DNA of 64,000 nucleotides from an uncultured Clostridia bacterium (GCA_946411525.1 CAMKEI010000002.1:1-64000), one strand, 5' to 3'; shown: positions 24,834 through 31,647, counted from the stretch's first letter. A program made the numbers and translations. The notes: generated from the letters alone by a model not told the origin.

Positions 24834-24887
24834 GTAAAGTACCGTACCTTTTACCACATATTACCATAACACAGGTTGCTGAAGCAA
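24834..24887 (-). promoter_or_regulatory. Promoter and palindromic operator of the XRE/HPr-like pair
   Basis: On the minus strand: TTGCTT (24882-24887), 18-nt spacer, TAATAT (24858-24863), then a near-perfect 21-bp palindrome at 24834-24854 with arms GTAAA...GGTAC and GTAC...TTTAC. The palindrome sits at the transcription start, fitting repression by the XRE protein. Confidence 0.7.
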
Positions 24888-24940
24888 GCGGAATTTCGGC
24901 CCGCTATCCCCCTGATTACACCCGCGCATGTAAAAGCACA

Positions 24941-24962
24941 GCCTGCGTAAAACCGCGCAGGC
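24941..24962 (-). terminator. Weak terminator of the GNAT-flavodoxin group
   Basis: 7-bp stem (GCCTGCG at 24941-24947 and its complement at 24956-24962) followed on the minus strand by TGTGCTTTT. It lies about 84 nt after the minus-strand stop at 25046; nothing else was seen in 24868-25045. Confidence 0.5.
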
Positions 24963-25045
24963 CTTGAAGAACAACGCTTTGTGAAATTGAAGCCGGTTAA
25001 TTCCAGACAGGCATGTAATTGGTTCCTGTAATAAAATTCTCCGCT

Positions 25046-25468
25046 TTACAGGTAATACGCCATATTCACCTCATGGCAGTCCGGTTCGTCCACCACGTCG
25101 GTTTCAACAAAGCCCACTTTCTCATACACATGTTTCGCACGGTCGTTGCCGTATATGTATGTGGTCGTGATCTCTTCGGCGGCATGGCTGGCCTTCATAT
25201 ATCCGATAAACTCGGTCAGAGCCTTTGTTCCCTTGTGCCGGTTCTGGTGCCTGATGTCTATGGCGTATTCCCACAGGAAATACTTCCGCGCCTCGAAGCG
25301 GTGCACCAGGACAAAACCGATCAGATCGACCCCCTCAAAGATATCGAAGGCCATTACCGTATCGGGATTGTCCCTGATAATCGTTTTGATGTCTTCTTTT
25401 GTGGACAGCATTTCTTCCTGGTCAGGTGCGAGCGTGATTTTCATTTCCGCGGATCTCACAAAAGTCAT
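25046..25468 (-). CDS. GNAT-family acetyltransferase, 140 aa
   Basis: GNAT core with Y-A-I-D-I-R-H-Q-N-R-H-K-G-T-K-A-L (acetyl-CoA loop) and I-Y-G-N-D-R-A-K-H-V-Y-E-K-V-G-F. ATG at 25468 has AAGGAAA upstream; ATG at 25444 is an alternative. It follows the flavodoxin-fold gene after 30 nt on the same strand. Substrate unknown. Confidence 0.87.
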   Translation of the reverse strand: MTFVRSAEMKITLAPDQEEMLSTKEDIKTIIRDNPDTVMAFDIFEGVDLIGFVLVHRFEARKYFLWEYAIDIRHQNRHKGTKALTEFIGYMKASHAAEEITTTYIYGNDRAKHVYEKVGFVETDVVDEPDCHEVNMAYYL

Positions 25469-25498
25469 CTTGCAGTTCCGTTTCCTTTCTGCGGATAA

Positions 25499-26062
25499 TC
25501 ATCCTTTGATCTTTCGGACGGCGTCCTGCAGGATGGCTTCCGGATCCGCCCCGATGAGGTCCAGGCCTTCCGCGCGGATCTGTTCGGTTTCGGGAATTTC
25601 GTAAAAAGTCCGTGCCAGCGCCTGTACATATCCATACCCGTATTCGTCAGACAGGATGGGGCCTCCCGCAGTGGTGACGTAATACAGTTTTTCCGCTCTG
25701 CACAGGCCACGGGGTTCCCCGGATTCCGTGTAGCAGAACGTGATCCCGATGACGTTGATCTGTTCAAAATACTGCTTCAGGGCAGCCGGGAACGAAAGGT
25801 CCCAGTACGGCGCGGCGATGACAATCAGATCGGCGGCCGCAAAGGAGCGGGCCAGGCTGAACCTCGGATGGCTGTAATCGCCCGCTGAAAGCAGACGGTT
25901 CCGTTCCTCGATGAAATGCTCATCCGAGACTCCGAAATCCACGTCTTCCAGCCGGACTTCCTCGATGTCGCCGCCCAGACGGGAAAGCAGGCATTCCGCG
26001 AGCCGTCCGGTTCTGGAGTTTTTCCTTACGCAGGCATTGACAAACAGTATCTTCTTCGGCAT
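25499..26062 (-). CDS. Flavodoxin-fold NAD(P)H oxidoreductase, AzoR/MdaB-like
   Basis: N-terminal F-V-N-A-C-V-R-K-N-S-R-T-G-R-L (FMN phosphate loop), then A-A-P-Y-W-D-L-S-F-P-A-A-L-K-Q-Y-F-E-Q-I and the T-T-A-G-G-P loop; this is the Flavodoxin_2 pattern of FMN-dependent NADH quinone/azo reductases. 187 residues, cytoplasmic. Located between GNAT genes on the minus strand; the group probably forms one operon. Physiological acceptor unknown. Confidence 0.88.
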   Translation of the reverse strand: MPKKILFVNACVRKNSRTGRLAECLLSRLGGDIEEVRLEDVDFGVSDEHFIEERNRLLSAGDYSHPRFSLARSFAAADLIVIAAPYWDLSFPAALKQYFEQINVIGITFCYTESGEPRGLCRAEKLYYVTTAGGPILSDEYGYGYVQALARTFYEIPETEQIRAEGLDLIGADPEAILQDAVRKIKG

Positions 26063-26089
26063 TTTGCGCTCCCGCTTTTCGATCTTCGC

Positions 26090-26527
26090 TTACCGTATCA
26101 TTTTCACCAGGTACTCGGTGGTGTCTTCCTCAAACTGTTTTTCTTCCGTCAGGGTGAAACCGTGGGCGATATAGAACCGGATGGCGTCCGTATTCTTCTC
26201 GATGGCCCACAGGAAACGAACGTCATGCTCCTTCTTCGCGAACTCGATCAGTTCGGAGCCGATGCCCATGCTCCAGAAAAAGTAATCGACATAAAGCTCC
26301 CTGACTTCGTCTCCCTCAATCCGGATCAGGGCTTTTACGATGCCCCTGTCTTCATATACCCAGATATTATCCAGCAGTTTCTCATATTCCTTCGCAACAG
26401 ACAGTACCTGCAGTTCCCCGAAGGAGTAGTCGTCGTCCTGGAAAATCGGGCGGAATTTGATCCGCTTCACAAATACCAGGATTTCCGCGATGCGCGACAG
26501 ATCTTCCGTCGCCGCTTTTCTGATCAT
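26090..26527 (-). CDS. GNAT-family acetyltransferase, 145 aa
   Basis: Short GNAT with L-Y-V-D-Y-F-F-W-S-M-G-I-G-S-E-L-I-E-F-A and N-T-D-A-I-R-F-Y-I-A-H-G-F near the end. The usual R/Q-x-x-G-x-G/A loop reads F-W-S-M-G-I-G. Its ATG overlaps the stop of the next upstream GNAT gene (ATGA), so the two are coupled; both begin M-I-R-K-A-T/A-T, suggesting an old tandem duplication. Confidence 0.87.
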   Translation of the reverse strand: MIRKAATEDLSRIAEILVFVKRIKFRPIFQDDDYSFGELQVLSVAKEYEKLLDNIWVYEDRGIVKALIRIEGDEVRELYVDYFFWSMGIGSELIEFAKKEHDVRFLWAIEKNTDAIRFYIAHGFTLTEEKQFEEDTTEYLVKMIR

Positions 26528-27057
26528 ATCCGTTCATCTCCCAGGTGTTTTTCCAGCATGACCAGGCGAACGCCCGGAATGCCGTTCAGGTCTGCTTCCG
26601 CAATGCCGACTTCCCGGAATCCGTGTTTCCGGTACATGGCGCGGGCAGGCGTGTTGATCTCGCTGGTGTCGATTCTCAGTTCCGTGCAGCCGTGCGCCAG
26701 CGCGTACTCTTCATAGAAGGCCAGGAACTCCCTGGCGTGCCCCCTGCCGGAAGCGGCGGGGGAGATCATCATTGTGTGCAGCACACAGACCTGTTCATCC
26801 GGTACGGCATGCGTCCAGGCCGCCCCGGCATAGATTCCGAGCTGGACCTGGTTGATAATCCCGCTGCCGATGATCCTGCTGTTCTCTTCCAGCACGAACA
26901 GGTCGTCCCGTTCCAGGGCGGAAACCGCGGTAACACGGGACGGATAGATCCCGCGCTTCCAGTTTGTGCAGATGAGGCCGGCTTCCTGGGCGTCATGCAT
27001 TTCCCCGTAGAGGCGCAGCACGCCGTCCAGGTCGGCTGTCGTGGCTTTTCGGATCAT
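26524..27057 (-). CDS. GNAT-family acetyltransferase, 177 aa
   Basis: Complete GNAT: M-M-I-S-P-A-A-S-G-R-G-H-A-R-E-F-L (acetyl-CoA loop) and T-P-A-R-A-M-Y-R-K-H-G-F-R-E-V. First of a coupled GNAT pair. The purine-rich site upstream (AGGAGT, 9 nt) fits the ATG at 27057. Substrate unknown. Confidence 0.9.
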   Translation of the reverse strand: MIRKATTADLDGVLRLYGEMHDAQEAGLICTNWKRGIYPSRVTAVSALERDDLFVLEENSRIIGSGIINQVQLGIYAGAAWTHAVPDEQVCVLHTMMISPAASGRGHAREFLAFYEEYALAHGCTELRIDTSEINTPARAMYRKHGFREVGIAEADLNGIPGVRLVMLEKHLGDERI

Positions 27058-27181
27058 CGGTGTTTACTCCTGTCATTTTTGAAACAGAGCCGGACTGTGC
27101 GCCGCCTTATTTCAGAATACAGCCCCGAACTGAGGCAAGGTCCGCAGGCCGTGGATACCACAAGGCATATTATCGGGAGAG

Positions 27182-27667
27182 TCAGATAAAGCAACCGTCC
27201 TCAAAATCCTCAGACACCCGGCTGATCAGATCCCCAAGCCGGTTCAGCCGCGCCCGGATCGCATTCCGGCGCTCACTGGTGGCCCGGTCAAACGCTTCTT
27301 CCGAATCGTCAGGCGCTTCGATGCTGTCGTCGTCCCAGTGCACCCAGGCTTCCAGGCTGCCTGCGATATCGTCGTGAAGCTTCCTGCAGAAATCAATCAT
27401 ACTGATGTGAACCGTATAGACGCTCTCGCAGTTGTCATCCCGGCCGTCACCCTCCAGGATGATATAACAGTTCCAAAAGCTGACGGTGCAGACCATCCGC
27501 CCGGGCTCACAGAACCCGTGCACGGAAAACACATCCAGGGTTTCCAGCCCGCGGATCGCCCGATCCAGCCATTCGACCGCCACATCCGTCAGATAGCTCA
27601 GGCGGCAGGCGGTATTTTCACTGCCCGGCTGAAAAACAGTCCAGCCGCTGTCAGGTCTGCTCAGCAT
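27182..27667 (-). CDS. Unknown 161-aa protein
   Basis: Soluble, no signal peptide. Contains alternating strands (V-C-T-V-S-F-W-N-C-Y-I-I-L-E-G-D-G) and an acidic helix (I-E-A-P-D-D-S-E-E-A-F-D-R-A-T). The frame extends to 27781 but ATG at 27667 has GAGAGGAT and is chosen. Ends 125 nt before the GNAT pair on the same strand. No family recognised. Confidence 0.7.
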   Translation of the reverse strand: MLSRPDSGWTVFQPGSENTACRLSYLTDVAVEWLDRAIRGLETLDVFSVHGFCEPGRMVCTVSFWNCYIILEGDGRDDNCESVYTVHISMIDFCRKLHDDIAGSLEAWVHWDDDSIEAPDDSEEAFDRATSERRNAIRARLNRLGDLISRVSEDFEDGCFI

Positions 27668-27836
27668 ATTGATCCTCTCCCGGCAGAATACGATTATTTT
27701 GCTGTAACATATTAACATACGTTCAGAGGGATTAAAAGAGCGGAAGTGAACCGGTTGATCCGGACGATCATCAGTTGTCAAAGTGCGCGTTTACTATTTC
27801 ATTCAAATGATGATGCCGGCTCGTATTAAACCGAAA

Positions 27837-27876
27837 ATGGGGTAAATTTGCACAGCTTTTCCGCCATACTGAAGAT
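27837..27876 (+). promoter_or_regulatory. Conserved upstream element, copy 2
   Basis: ATGGGGTAAATTTGCA at 27837-27852 and ATACTGAAGATG at 27865-27876, the second copy of the element at 5995-6036. It lies 46 nt before a 24-codon membrane peptide gene. Confidence 0.5.
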
Positions 27877-27921
27877 GTTCCCGGAAGGGTCCGGGTAAGT
27901 ATTCGGAAGGAGATGCGGGAA

Positions 27922-27996
27922 ATGGGTGCGCTGATCTGGCTTCTTTTCGTGCTGGCAGTAACGGTTGTGCTGGAGAGGGAAACATTCTTCTCCTGA
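27922..27996 (+). CDS. 24-aa single-helix membrane peptide
   Basis: ATG at 27922 follows AAGGAG at 9 nt and encodes M-G-A-L-I-W-L-L-F-V-L-A-V-T-V-V-L then E-R-E-T-F-F-S and a stop. One hydrophobic helix, charged tail. Support: good ribosome site, upstream conserved element shared with the 108-aa gene, and no competing frame in 27668-28119. An in-frame ATG at 27913 is too close to the ribosome site. Confidence 0.55.
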   Translation: MGALIWLLFVLAVTVVLERETFFS

Positions 27997-28030
27997 TAGT
28001 GTCCGCGGTTCCGGGAACAGAGAATTAGAG

Positions 28031-28087
28031 CCTGCTATTGTGCGGGTTTGATCCTGTATTCCATGTTCGGGTCCGGGTTATGATACA
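28031..28087 (+). promoter_or_regulatory. Promoter region with TATGATACA box
   Basis: CCTGCTA at 28031-28037 and CCGGGTTATGATACA ending at 28087 (TATGAT 28079-28084). The same blocks recur at 28970-29008 before another gene, with a shorter interval (about 15 nt rather than 36). Confidence 0.45.
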
Positions 28088-28119
28088 GGTGTGGAAACGA
28101 AATAACCGGCCGGAGGTTT

Positions 28120-28263
28120 ATGATGTTTGATTCAGACGGTGACGGCGTCACGGATCCCGGGGAGGAGTATCTTGCTTTCCGGATATGGGAAGAGATGTGC
28201 GGGATCCATGAAGAAGATGAGACATGTGAGACCGGGGAGGAATGTGAATGTCCACAGGGCTGA
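28120..28263 (+). CDS. 47-aa protein with EF-hand-like loop
   Basis: ATG at 28120 (or 28123) follows GGAGG. The N-terminus D-S-D-G-D-G-V-T-D-P-G-E matches the calcium-binding loop DxDxDGxxxxxE of EF-hand/dockerin type, followed by a helix (E-Y-L-A-F-R-I-W-E-E-M) and an acidic, cysteine-containing tail (C-x6... C-E-T-G-E-E-C-E-C). It ends inside the start region of the next gene, giving a 16-base overlap and likely coupling. Confidence 0.65.
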   Translation: MMFDSDGDGVTDPGEEYLAFRIWEEMCGIHEEDETCETGEECECPQG

Positions 28264-28565
28264 TTGCGGTTCTGCTGTTCCTTGTCTGGGGTGTGATTGC
28301 CGCAACCAGGGAAGGGGACAGGAAAAGGCCTGTGAAAAAGACCGGACAACGTTCCGCGGGATCAGCTGCGGGTATCCGGATCAATCATCCGCATATCATC
28401 TCAGAGGATGAGTACGAATGCGGCGTCTGCGGCAGGAGATTCACCGGGGAACCGGATTCCTGCCCGTACTGCGGCGCCGGGTTCACAGGCAGCGTAACGG
28501 ACTATGAAGAGTTTGACGACGAAGAAGACGAGATGGAAGCCTGGGATGAGGAGGATGGGTGGTAA
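28248..28565 (+). CDS. Membrane-anchored zinc-ribbon protein, 105 aa
   Basis: One N-terminal helix (about 3-20), a basic linker, then a rubredoxin-like ribbon with C58-x-x-C61 and C72-x-x-C75 and a very acidic C-terminus (D-D-E-E-D-E-M-E-A-W-D-E-E). GGGGAGG lies upstream of the ATG. It overlaps the EF-hand-like gene by 16 bases. Such proteins are often membrane-bound adaptors; function unknown. Confidence 0.8.
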   Translation: MSTGLIAVLLFLVWGVIAATREGDRKRPVKKTGQRSAGSAAGIRINHPHIISEDEYECGVCGRRFTGEPDSCPYCGAGFTGSVTDYEEFDDEEDEMEAWDEEDGW

Positions 28566-28598
28566 ATACGCATGGCCGGGCTGATTCTCCTGTGACAA

Positions 28599-28640
28599 AA
28601 CGGCAGCGGAGATTCATCTGCTGCCGTTCCTTTATTTTGT
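28599..28640. terminator. Bidirectional terminator
   Basis: 9-bp stem AACGGCAGC (28599-28607) with GCTGCCGTT (28620-28628), partly paired 12-nt loop, and T-rich DNA after it. It separates the plus zinc-ribbon gene from the minus gene ending at 28632. Confidence 0.75.
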
Positions 28641-28862
28641 GATATCCGTGTCGAAGATCATTTTCCTGCAGCCGGGGCAGAAATACGACTCAATGGTGAA
28701 GGCCACCAGGGATCCCTTCGCTGCCGTAACTTTTCCTTCTCCGACGATTCTGTCAAGCAAACCGGCTTTCCGCTCTCCCTGTTTCCAGCTGACACCGCTT
28801 CTTCCATCGCCGGAAAGGATCCCTTTTTGCATTTCCTTTCCGCAGAACGGGCAGATCATCAT
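28632..28862 (-). CDS. Zinc-ribbon protein of the PF20097 (DUF6487) type, 76 aa
   Basis: C4-P-F-C7-G-K-E-M-x-K-G and F-C62-P-G-C65 form a zinc site; the G-x-L-S-G-D-G-R-S-G-V-S-W pattern between them is typical of this small clostridial family. ATG at 28862 has GGAGG at 7 nt; the frame to 28928 lacks one. Function unknown. Confidence 0.8.
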   Translation of the reverse strand: MMICPFCGKEMQKGILSGDGRSGVSWKQGERKAGLLDRIVGEGKVTAAKGSLVAFTIESYFCPGCRKMIFDTDITK

Positions 28863-28969
28863 CCGTTTTCCTCCGTTTTTCCGATTCTTTTCAGTCAGGG
28901 TTTTCTGACCGTACGTATATCGTAGCACCGGGAAACTCCGAAAAAAAGGACAGGAACCGAGGATTACAG

Positions 28970-29005
28970 CCTGCTAATTTTCCGGACAAAGCCCGGGGTT
29001 ATGAT
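28970..29005 (+). promoter_or_regulatory. Promoter region with TATGATACA box
   Basis: CCTGCTA (28970-28976) and CCGGGGTTATGATACA (TATGAT 29000-29005, TACAAT overlapping at 29005-29010), 37 nt before an ATG. Shares both blocks with 28031-28087. Confidence 0.5.
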
Positions 29006-29041
29006 ACAATACAGCATAATCAGAAATGACGGTGAGAGAAT

Positions 29042-29818
29042 ATGATGATCGGCTCGACGTATCAGATGGTGAAAATCGTCTCCTATGTGAAGAAAACGGT
29101 CAGGGACGGCGCGGATGTTCCTTTGGAAATGCCGAAAAGCATCCGGAGTATCTCTTTCACGTTTGCGGACGGCAGGTCTTTTTCCGGAAAGGAAAACGAA
29201 CCCGCGGAAAGTATCCGGGACTGGTGCAGGCTCCTGCGGCAGAAAGGCCTCCGGGATATCCGGATATATATCAGCGCGGCAACAAACGATCCGAAGATGG
29301 CCGGATATGCCAACGGCCAGGCGGAGAGTATCGTGACAGCCTGCGAAAACGGGACAGTGACCTGCTGGTTCCCTTCATGGTCATATGACGATCAGACGGA
29401 GGCGTGGAACATTCATTATACGGAAGTCCTGTGGGGAAATATGCGCATGGAGTACCTGGATCAGGAGGATCCGACGGAGGACTTCAAAGCGACGCTGAAG
29501 GATATCGGTAAATTAGCCGATGAGATCGGATGCCATGGTTACGCATGGTGCTTCGGTGAAGCATATGCGGTTCTGAACGGGAAAAAACCGGCTGAAGCCC
29601 CCGAATGGATGCAGAAGGACCTGTACCTGTTCAACCCGGATACCATGCGGCTGCTCCTGGCTGCCGAGAAGGCGAATCATTTCGGCGGGATGGGCTCCTG
29701 GAATGATTCCCCGCCCTACTACGCGCATGATGTAGGCAGGGACGGGGATTACGACCAGCTGTCGCATGAACTGTATGTCAGGATCCAGCAGGCGATTATG
29801 TACGCAGTAAATCAGTAA
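29042..29818 (+). CDS. Unknown 258-aa protein
   Basis: A soluble protein without signal peptide. Features: F-T-F-A-D-G-R-S-F-S-G-K, a tryptophan-rich middle (W-F-P-S-W-S-Y-D, W-N-I-H-Y-T-E-V-L-W) and a C-terminal helix pair (F-N-P-D-T-M-R-L-L-L-A-A-E-K-A-N-H-F-G-G-M-G-S-W-N-D split by a glycine turn). The C-terminus G-D-Y-D-Q-L-S-H-E-L-Y resembles clostridial proteins I have seen only as hypothetical. GGTGAGAG lies upstream. Single-gene unit. Confidence 0.75.
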   Translation: MMIGSTYQMVKIVSYVKKTVRDGADVPLEMPKSIRSISFTFADGRSFSGKENEPAESIRDWCRLLRQKGLRDIRIYISAATNDPKMAGYANGQAESIVTACENGTVTCWFPSWSYDDQTEAWNIHYTEVLWGNMRMEYLDQEDPTEDFKATLKDIGKLADEIGCHGYAWCFGEAYAVLNGKKPAEAPEWMQKDLYLFNPDTMRLLLAAEKANHFGGMGSWNDSPPYYAHDVGRDGDYDQLSHELYVRIQQAIMYAVNQ

Positions 29819-29844
29819 AAAAGGACCGGTGTCTTCGCACCGGT
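29815..29844 (-). terminator. Terminator of the TTG-start gene
   Basis: 7-bp stem ACCGGTG/CACCGGT (29825-29831, 29838-29844) with a TTTTTT tract following on the minus strand (29815-29822 is A-rich on plus). Confidence 0.75.
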
Positions 29845-29864
29845 TCACATAACAGCATGATTTT

Positions 29865-30071
29865 TCAGAAGGAATGGACCGAATCCCATCTGGACCGGAC
29901 ATATTCACGTACGGTGCCTTCCGGAGACAGTTCCAGCATTTCCTCCAGCTGCTTTCCGTCGTTTTTGAAAAGCCGGATGCAGTTGTTCAGGTGACGCTTA
30001 TCCTCTTCCGTCAGATCGCCGCCGGAAAGCTTGTTCAGCTCGTCCAGAAAAAAATCCTTAACGTTTTCCAA
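29865..30071 (-). CDS. Unknown 68-aa helical protein, TTG start
   Basis: Charged, helical protein (V-K-D-F-F-L-D-E-L-N-K-L-S-G-G-D-L-T-E-E-D-K-R-H-L). TTG at 30071 has GGGAGAG 6 nt upstream. A longer frame begins with TTG at 30131 but that codon lies 2 bases from the -10 box, so it cannot be the start. Transcribed from a consensus promoter, so probably expressed well. No family recognised. Confidence 0.65.
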   Translation of the reverse strand: MENVKDFFLDELNKLSGGDLTEEDKRHLNNCIRLFKNDGKQLEEMLELSPEGTVREYVRSRWDSVHSF

Positions 30072-30133
30072 AGTGTTCTCTCCCTTCCCCGAAGCGTTGT
30101 TGTTCTGCTGAATTGTCTTTTTGTTCTGCAAGA

Positions 30134-30163
30134 ATTATACCATATTCCGGACTGCCGTGTCAA
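30134..30163 (-). promoter_or_regulatory. Consensus sigma-A promoter
   Basis: On the minus strand TTGACA (30158-30163), 18-nt spacer, TATAAT (30134-30139). It drives the 68-aa gene. Confidence 0.88.
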
Positions 30164-30167
30164 AACG

Positions 30168-30541
30168 TCAGTCCTTTTTCACGCGCAGCATCCATTCGCC
30201 GCACTCCGCCCGGAGAGCCGCGACCATCTCCAGCGTATCATCCGGCTCCGCAGACAGCGCAATGAAGGCTGCCCTGTCGCCGTACTTTTCCCACGCTTTC
30301 TGAAAGTGGGGGATTTAAACCTGCACAGGCCGCACCAGGCTGTGAAGAAATTGATCGGCGCCGCCTTATAGTCATTCAGCGCTTCGGACAGTGTGAAGGT
30401 ATTTCCTTCCGTATCCGTTGCCGTGAAGTCCGGGAAGTGTTCGCCCGGGATCGCAGTGCCTTCCTCCTCTGCCGCGGCGGCACCGGCGGACATGGCCAGC
30501 GCAAGGAACATGATCATCAGGACGGAAATCAGTCTTTTTAT
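30168..30541 (-). pseudogene. TlpA/ResA-like thioredoxin-fold gene, frameshifted and without a start codon
   Basis: Reading frame 1 gives a signal peptide (M-I-M-F-L-A-L-A-M-S-A-G-A), P-G-E-H-F-P-D-F-T-A-T-D and F-F-T-A-W-C-G-L-C-R-F-K. After T-T-T-A-A-A-T near 30310-30316 the family sequence continues in the -1 frame as I-P-H-F-Q-K-A-W-E-K-Y-G-D-R-A-A-F-I-A-L-S to K-K-D and stop at 30168. One missing A restores the full thioredoxin-like protein. The expected first codon (before K-R-L-I-S-V-L-M) is ATA at 30539-30541, and no ribosome site is near. I call it decayed, but a -1 slip at TTTAAAT or a sequencing error are possible. Cys-x-x-Cys is intact. Confidence 0.8.
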
Positions 30542-30704
30542 AAAAACACCCGAGCATCACATGATGTTTCCTGAAGGTATCAAATCAAAAGTATGCCTGT
30601 CCGGTCAATTCGGGGGAGGAAGAGACGCTTCCCTTTTTCGGCGGGGTATGGTAACGTGTGTGTGGCTGATAAACAAAGGCGACGGAACAAAGGAGGATAC
30701 GATT

Positions 30705-31589
30705 ATGTTCGGACGCAGGCCTGACGGAAAACGGGTGAAGAAACTGGATCCCATTGTACAGATGACACCCTATCTGATGCCGATGCGCTGTGACGCCCAG
30801 GTATTTCTGGAGCACAGGGCTGATTATGAGAAACTGAGCCGCTATATTGTGCGAAAAAGCCAGGAAGGGCAGAAGATTACTTTCATGCAGATCCTGGTGG
30901 CCGCCTATGTGCGGGCCGTGAGCAGGAATCCGGAGGTCAACCGGTTTATCTTCAACAAGCAGTATTTTGCCCGGAACAACTGCTCCGTATCCTATACGGT
31001 CCTGAAGAATCCCCAGGATACCAACAGCAATGAGGACGCGGTGCGCGTTCTCTTTGATCTGACGGACACGGTTTTCGATGTCCGGGACCGGATGAACGCG
31101 GCAGTGGAGAAAAGCCGGTCAGCGGAGGACGGCGGGTTTGTCATCAAACTGGCCAGGGGAGTGCTGTCCGTCCCGGGCCTCGCGACAACGGTTGTCACGC
31201 TGGTGCGGCTGCTGGACCGGTACGGAATCGCGCCTCGGATTCTGATCCGGGAACTGCCCTTCTACAGCGGACTGTTTATTACCAACAACGGCTCCATCGG
31301 CCTGCATCACCCCCTGCACCATATCTATAACTTCGGAAATGTGAGCCTGTTTTTCGGCATGGGCAGCATCCTGAAGGAAGCCGTTGTGGAAAACGGCAGC
31401 GCCAGGATGCGCCGTGTGCTGCCGGTCGGCATTACGGCGGATGAGCGGGTCTGTTCCGGCGCGCATTACGCTGCGTTCTTCTTTGATATCATTCATTATC
31501 TGGACCATCCGGAAGAACTGGAGATTCCGCCGGAGGAGGTCTGTTTTGACCAGGGCGTGGAGTATCATATCCCCAAAGTCCGGAAGTAA
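30705..31589 (+). CDS. 2-oxoacid dehydrogenase E2-type acyltransferase domain, catalytically altered
   Basis: The 294-residue protein is a free-standing CAT/E2 catalytic-domain fold without lipoyl or E1-binding parts. The catalytic motif D-H-R-x-x-D-G is replaced by D246-E-R-V-C-S-G252, so the active-site histidine and the aspartate are lost. Other fold features remain (I-T-F-M-Q-I-L-V-A-A-Y-V-R-A-V; N-N-G-S-I-G-L-H-H-P-L-H-H). AAAGGAGG precedes the ATG at 30705. It is likely a non-acyltransferase paralogue, common in gut Clostridia; function unknown. Confidence 0.82.
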   Translation: MFGRRPDGKRVKKLDPIVQMTPYLMPMRCDAQVFLEHRADYEKLSRYIVRKSQEGQKITFMQILVAAYVRAVSRNPEVNRFIFNKQYFARNNCSVSYTVLKNPQDTNSNEDAVRVLFDLTDTVFDVRDRMNAAVEKSRSAEDGGFVIKLARGVLSVPGLATTVVTLVRLLDRYGIAPRILIRELPFYSGLFITNNGSIGLHHPLHHIYNFGNVSLFFGMGSILKEAVVENGSARMRRVLPVGITADERVCSGAHYAAFFFDIIHYLDHPEELEIPPEEVCFDQGVEYHIPKVRK

Positions 31590-31638
31590 ATTACTTATGT
31601 CTTTCTAATGATCGATTAAGGATGAACCGCCTCCCGTA

Positions 31639-31647
31639 TGGTATACT
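31639..31647 (+). promoter_or_regulatory. Extended -10 promoter before yccF-like gene
   Basis: TGG-TATACT at 31639-31647, about 70 nt before the ATG; no clear -35. Confidence 0.55.

Noticed and set aside
24802..24867. Longer start for the XRE regulator
   Set aside because: This stretch carries the -10 box and operator palindrome; the ATG at 24801 is downstream of the likely start site.
30072..30131. Longer TTG start for the 68-aa protein
   Set aside because: The TTG at 30131 is 2 bases from TATAAT and would precede the transcription start.
30310..30316. Programmed -1 frameshift at TTTAAAT
   Set aside because: Kept only as an alternative: no downstream stem was convincing and the start codon is also lost, so decay is simpler.
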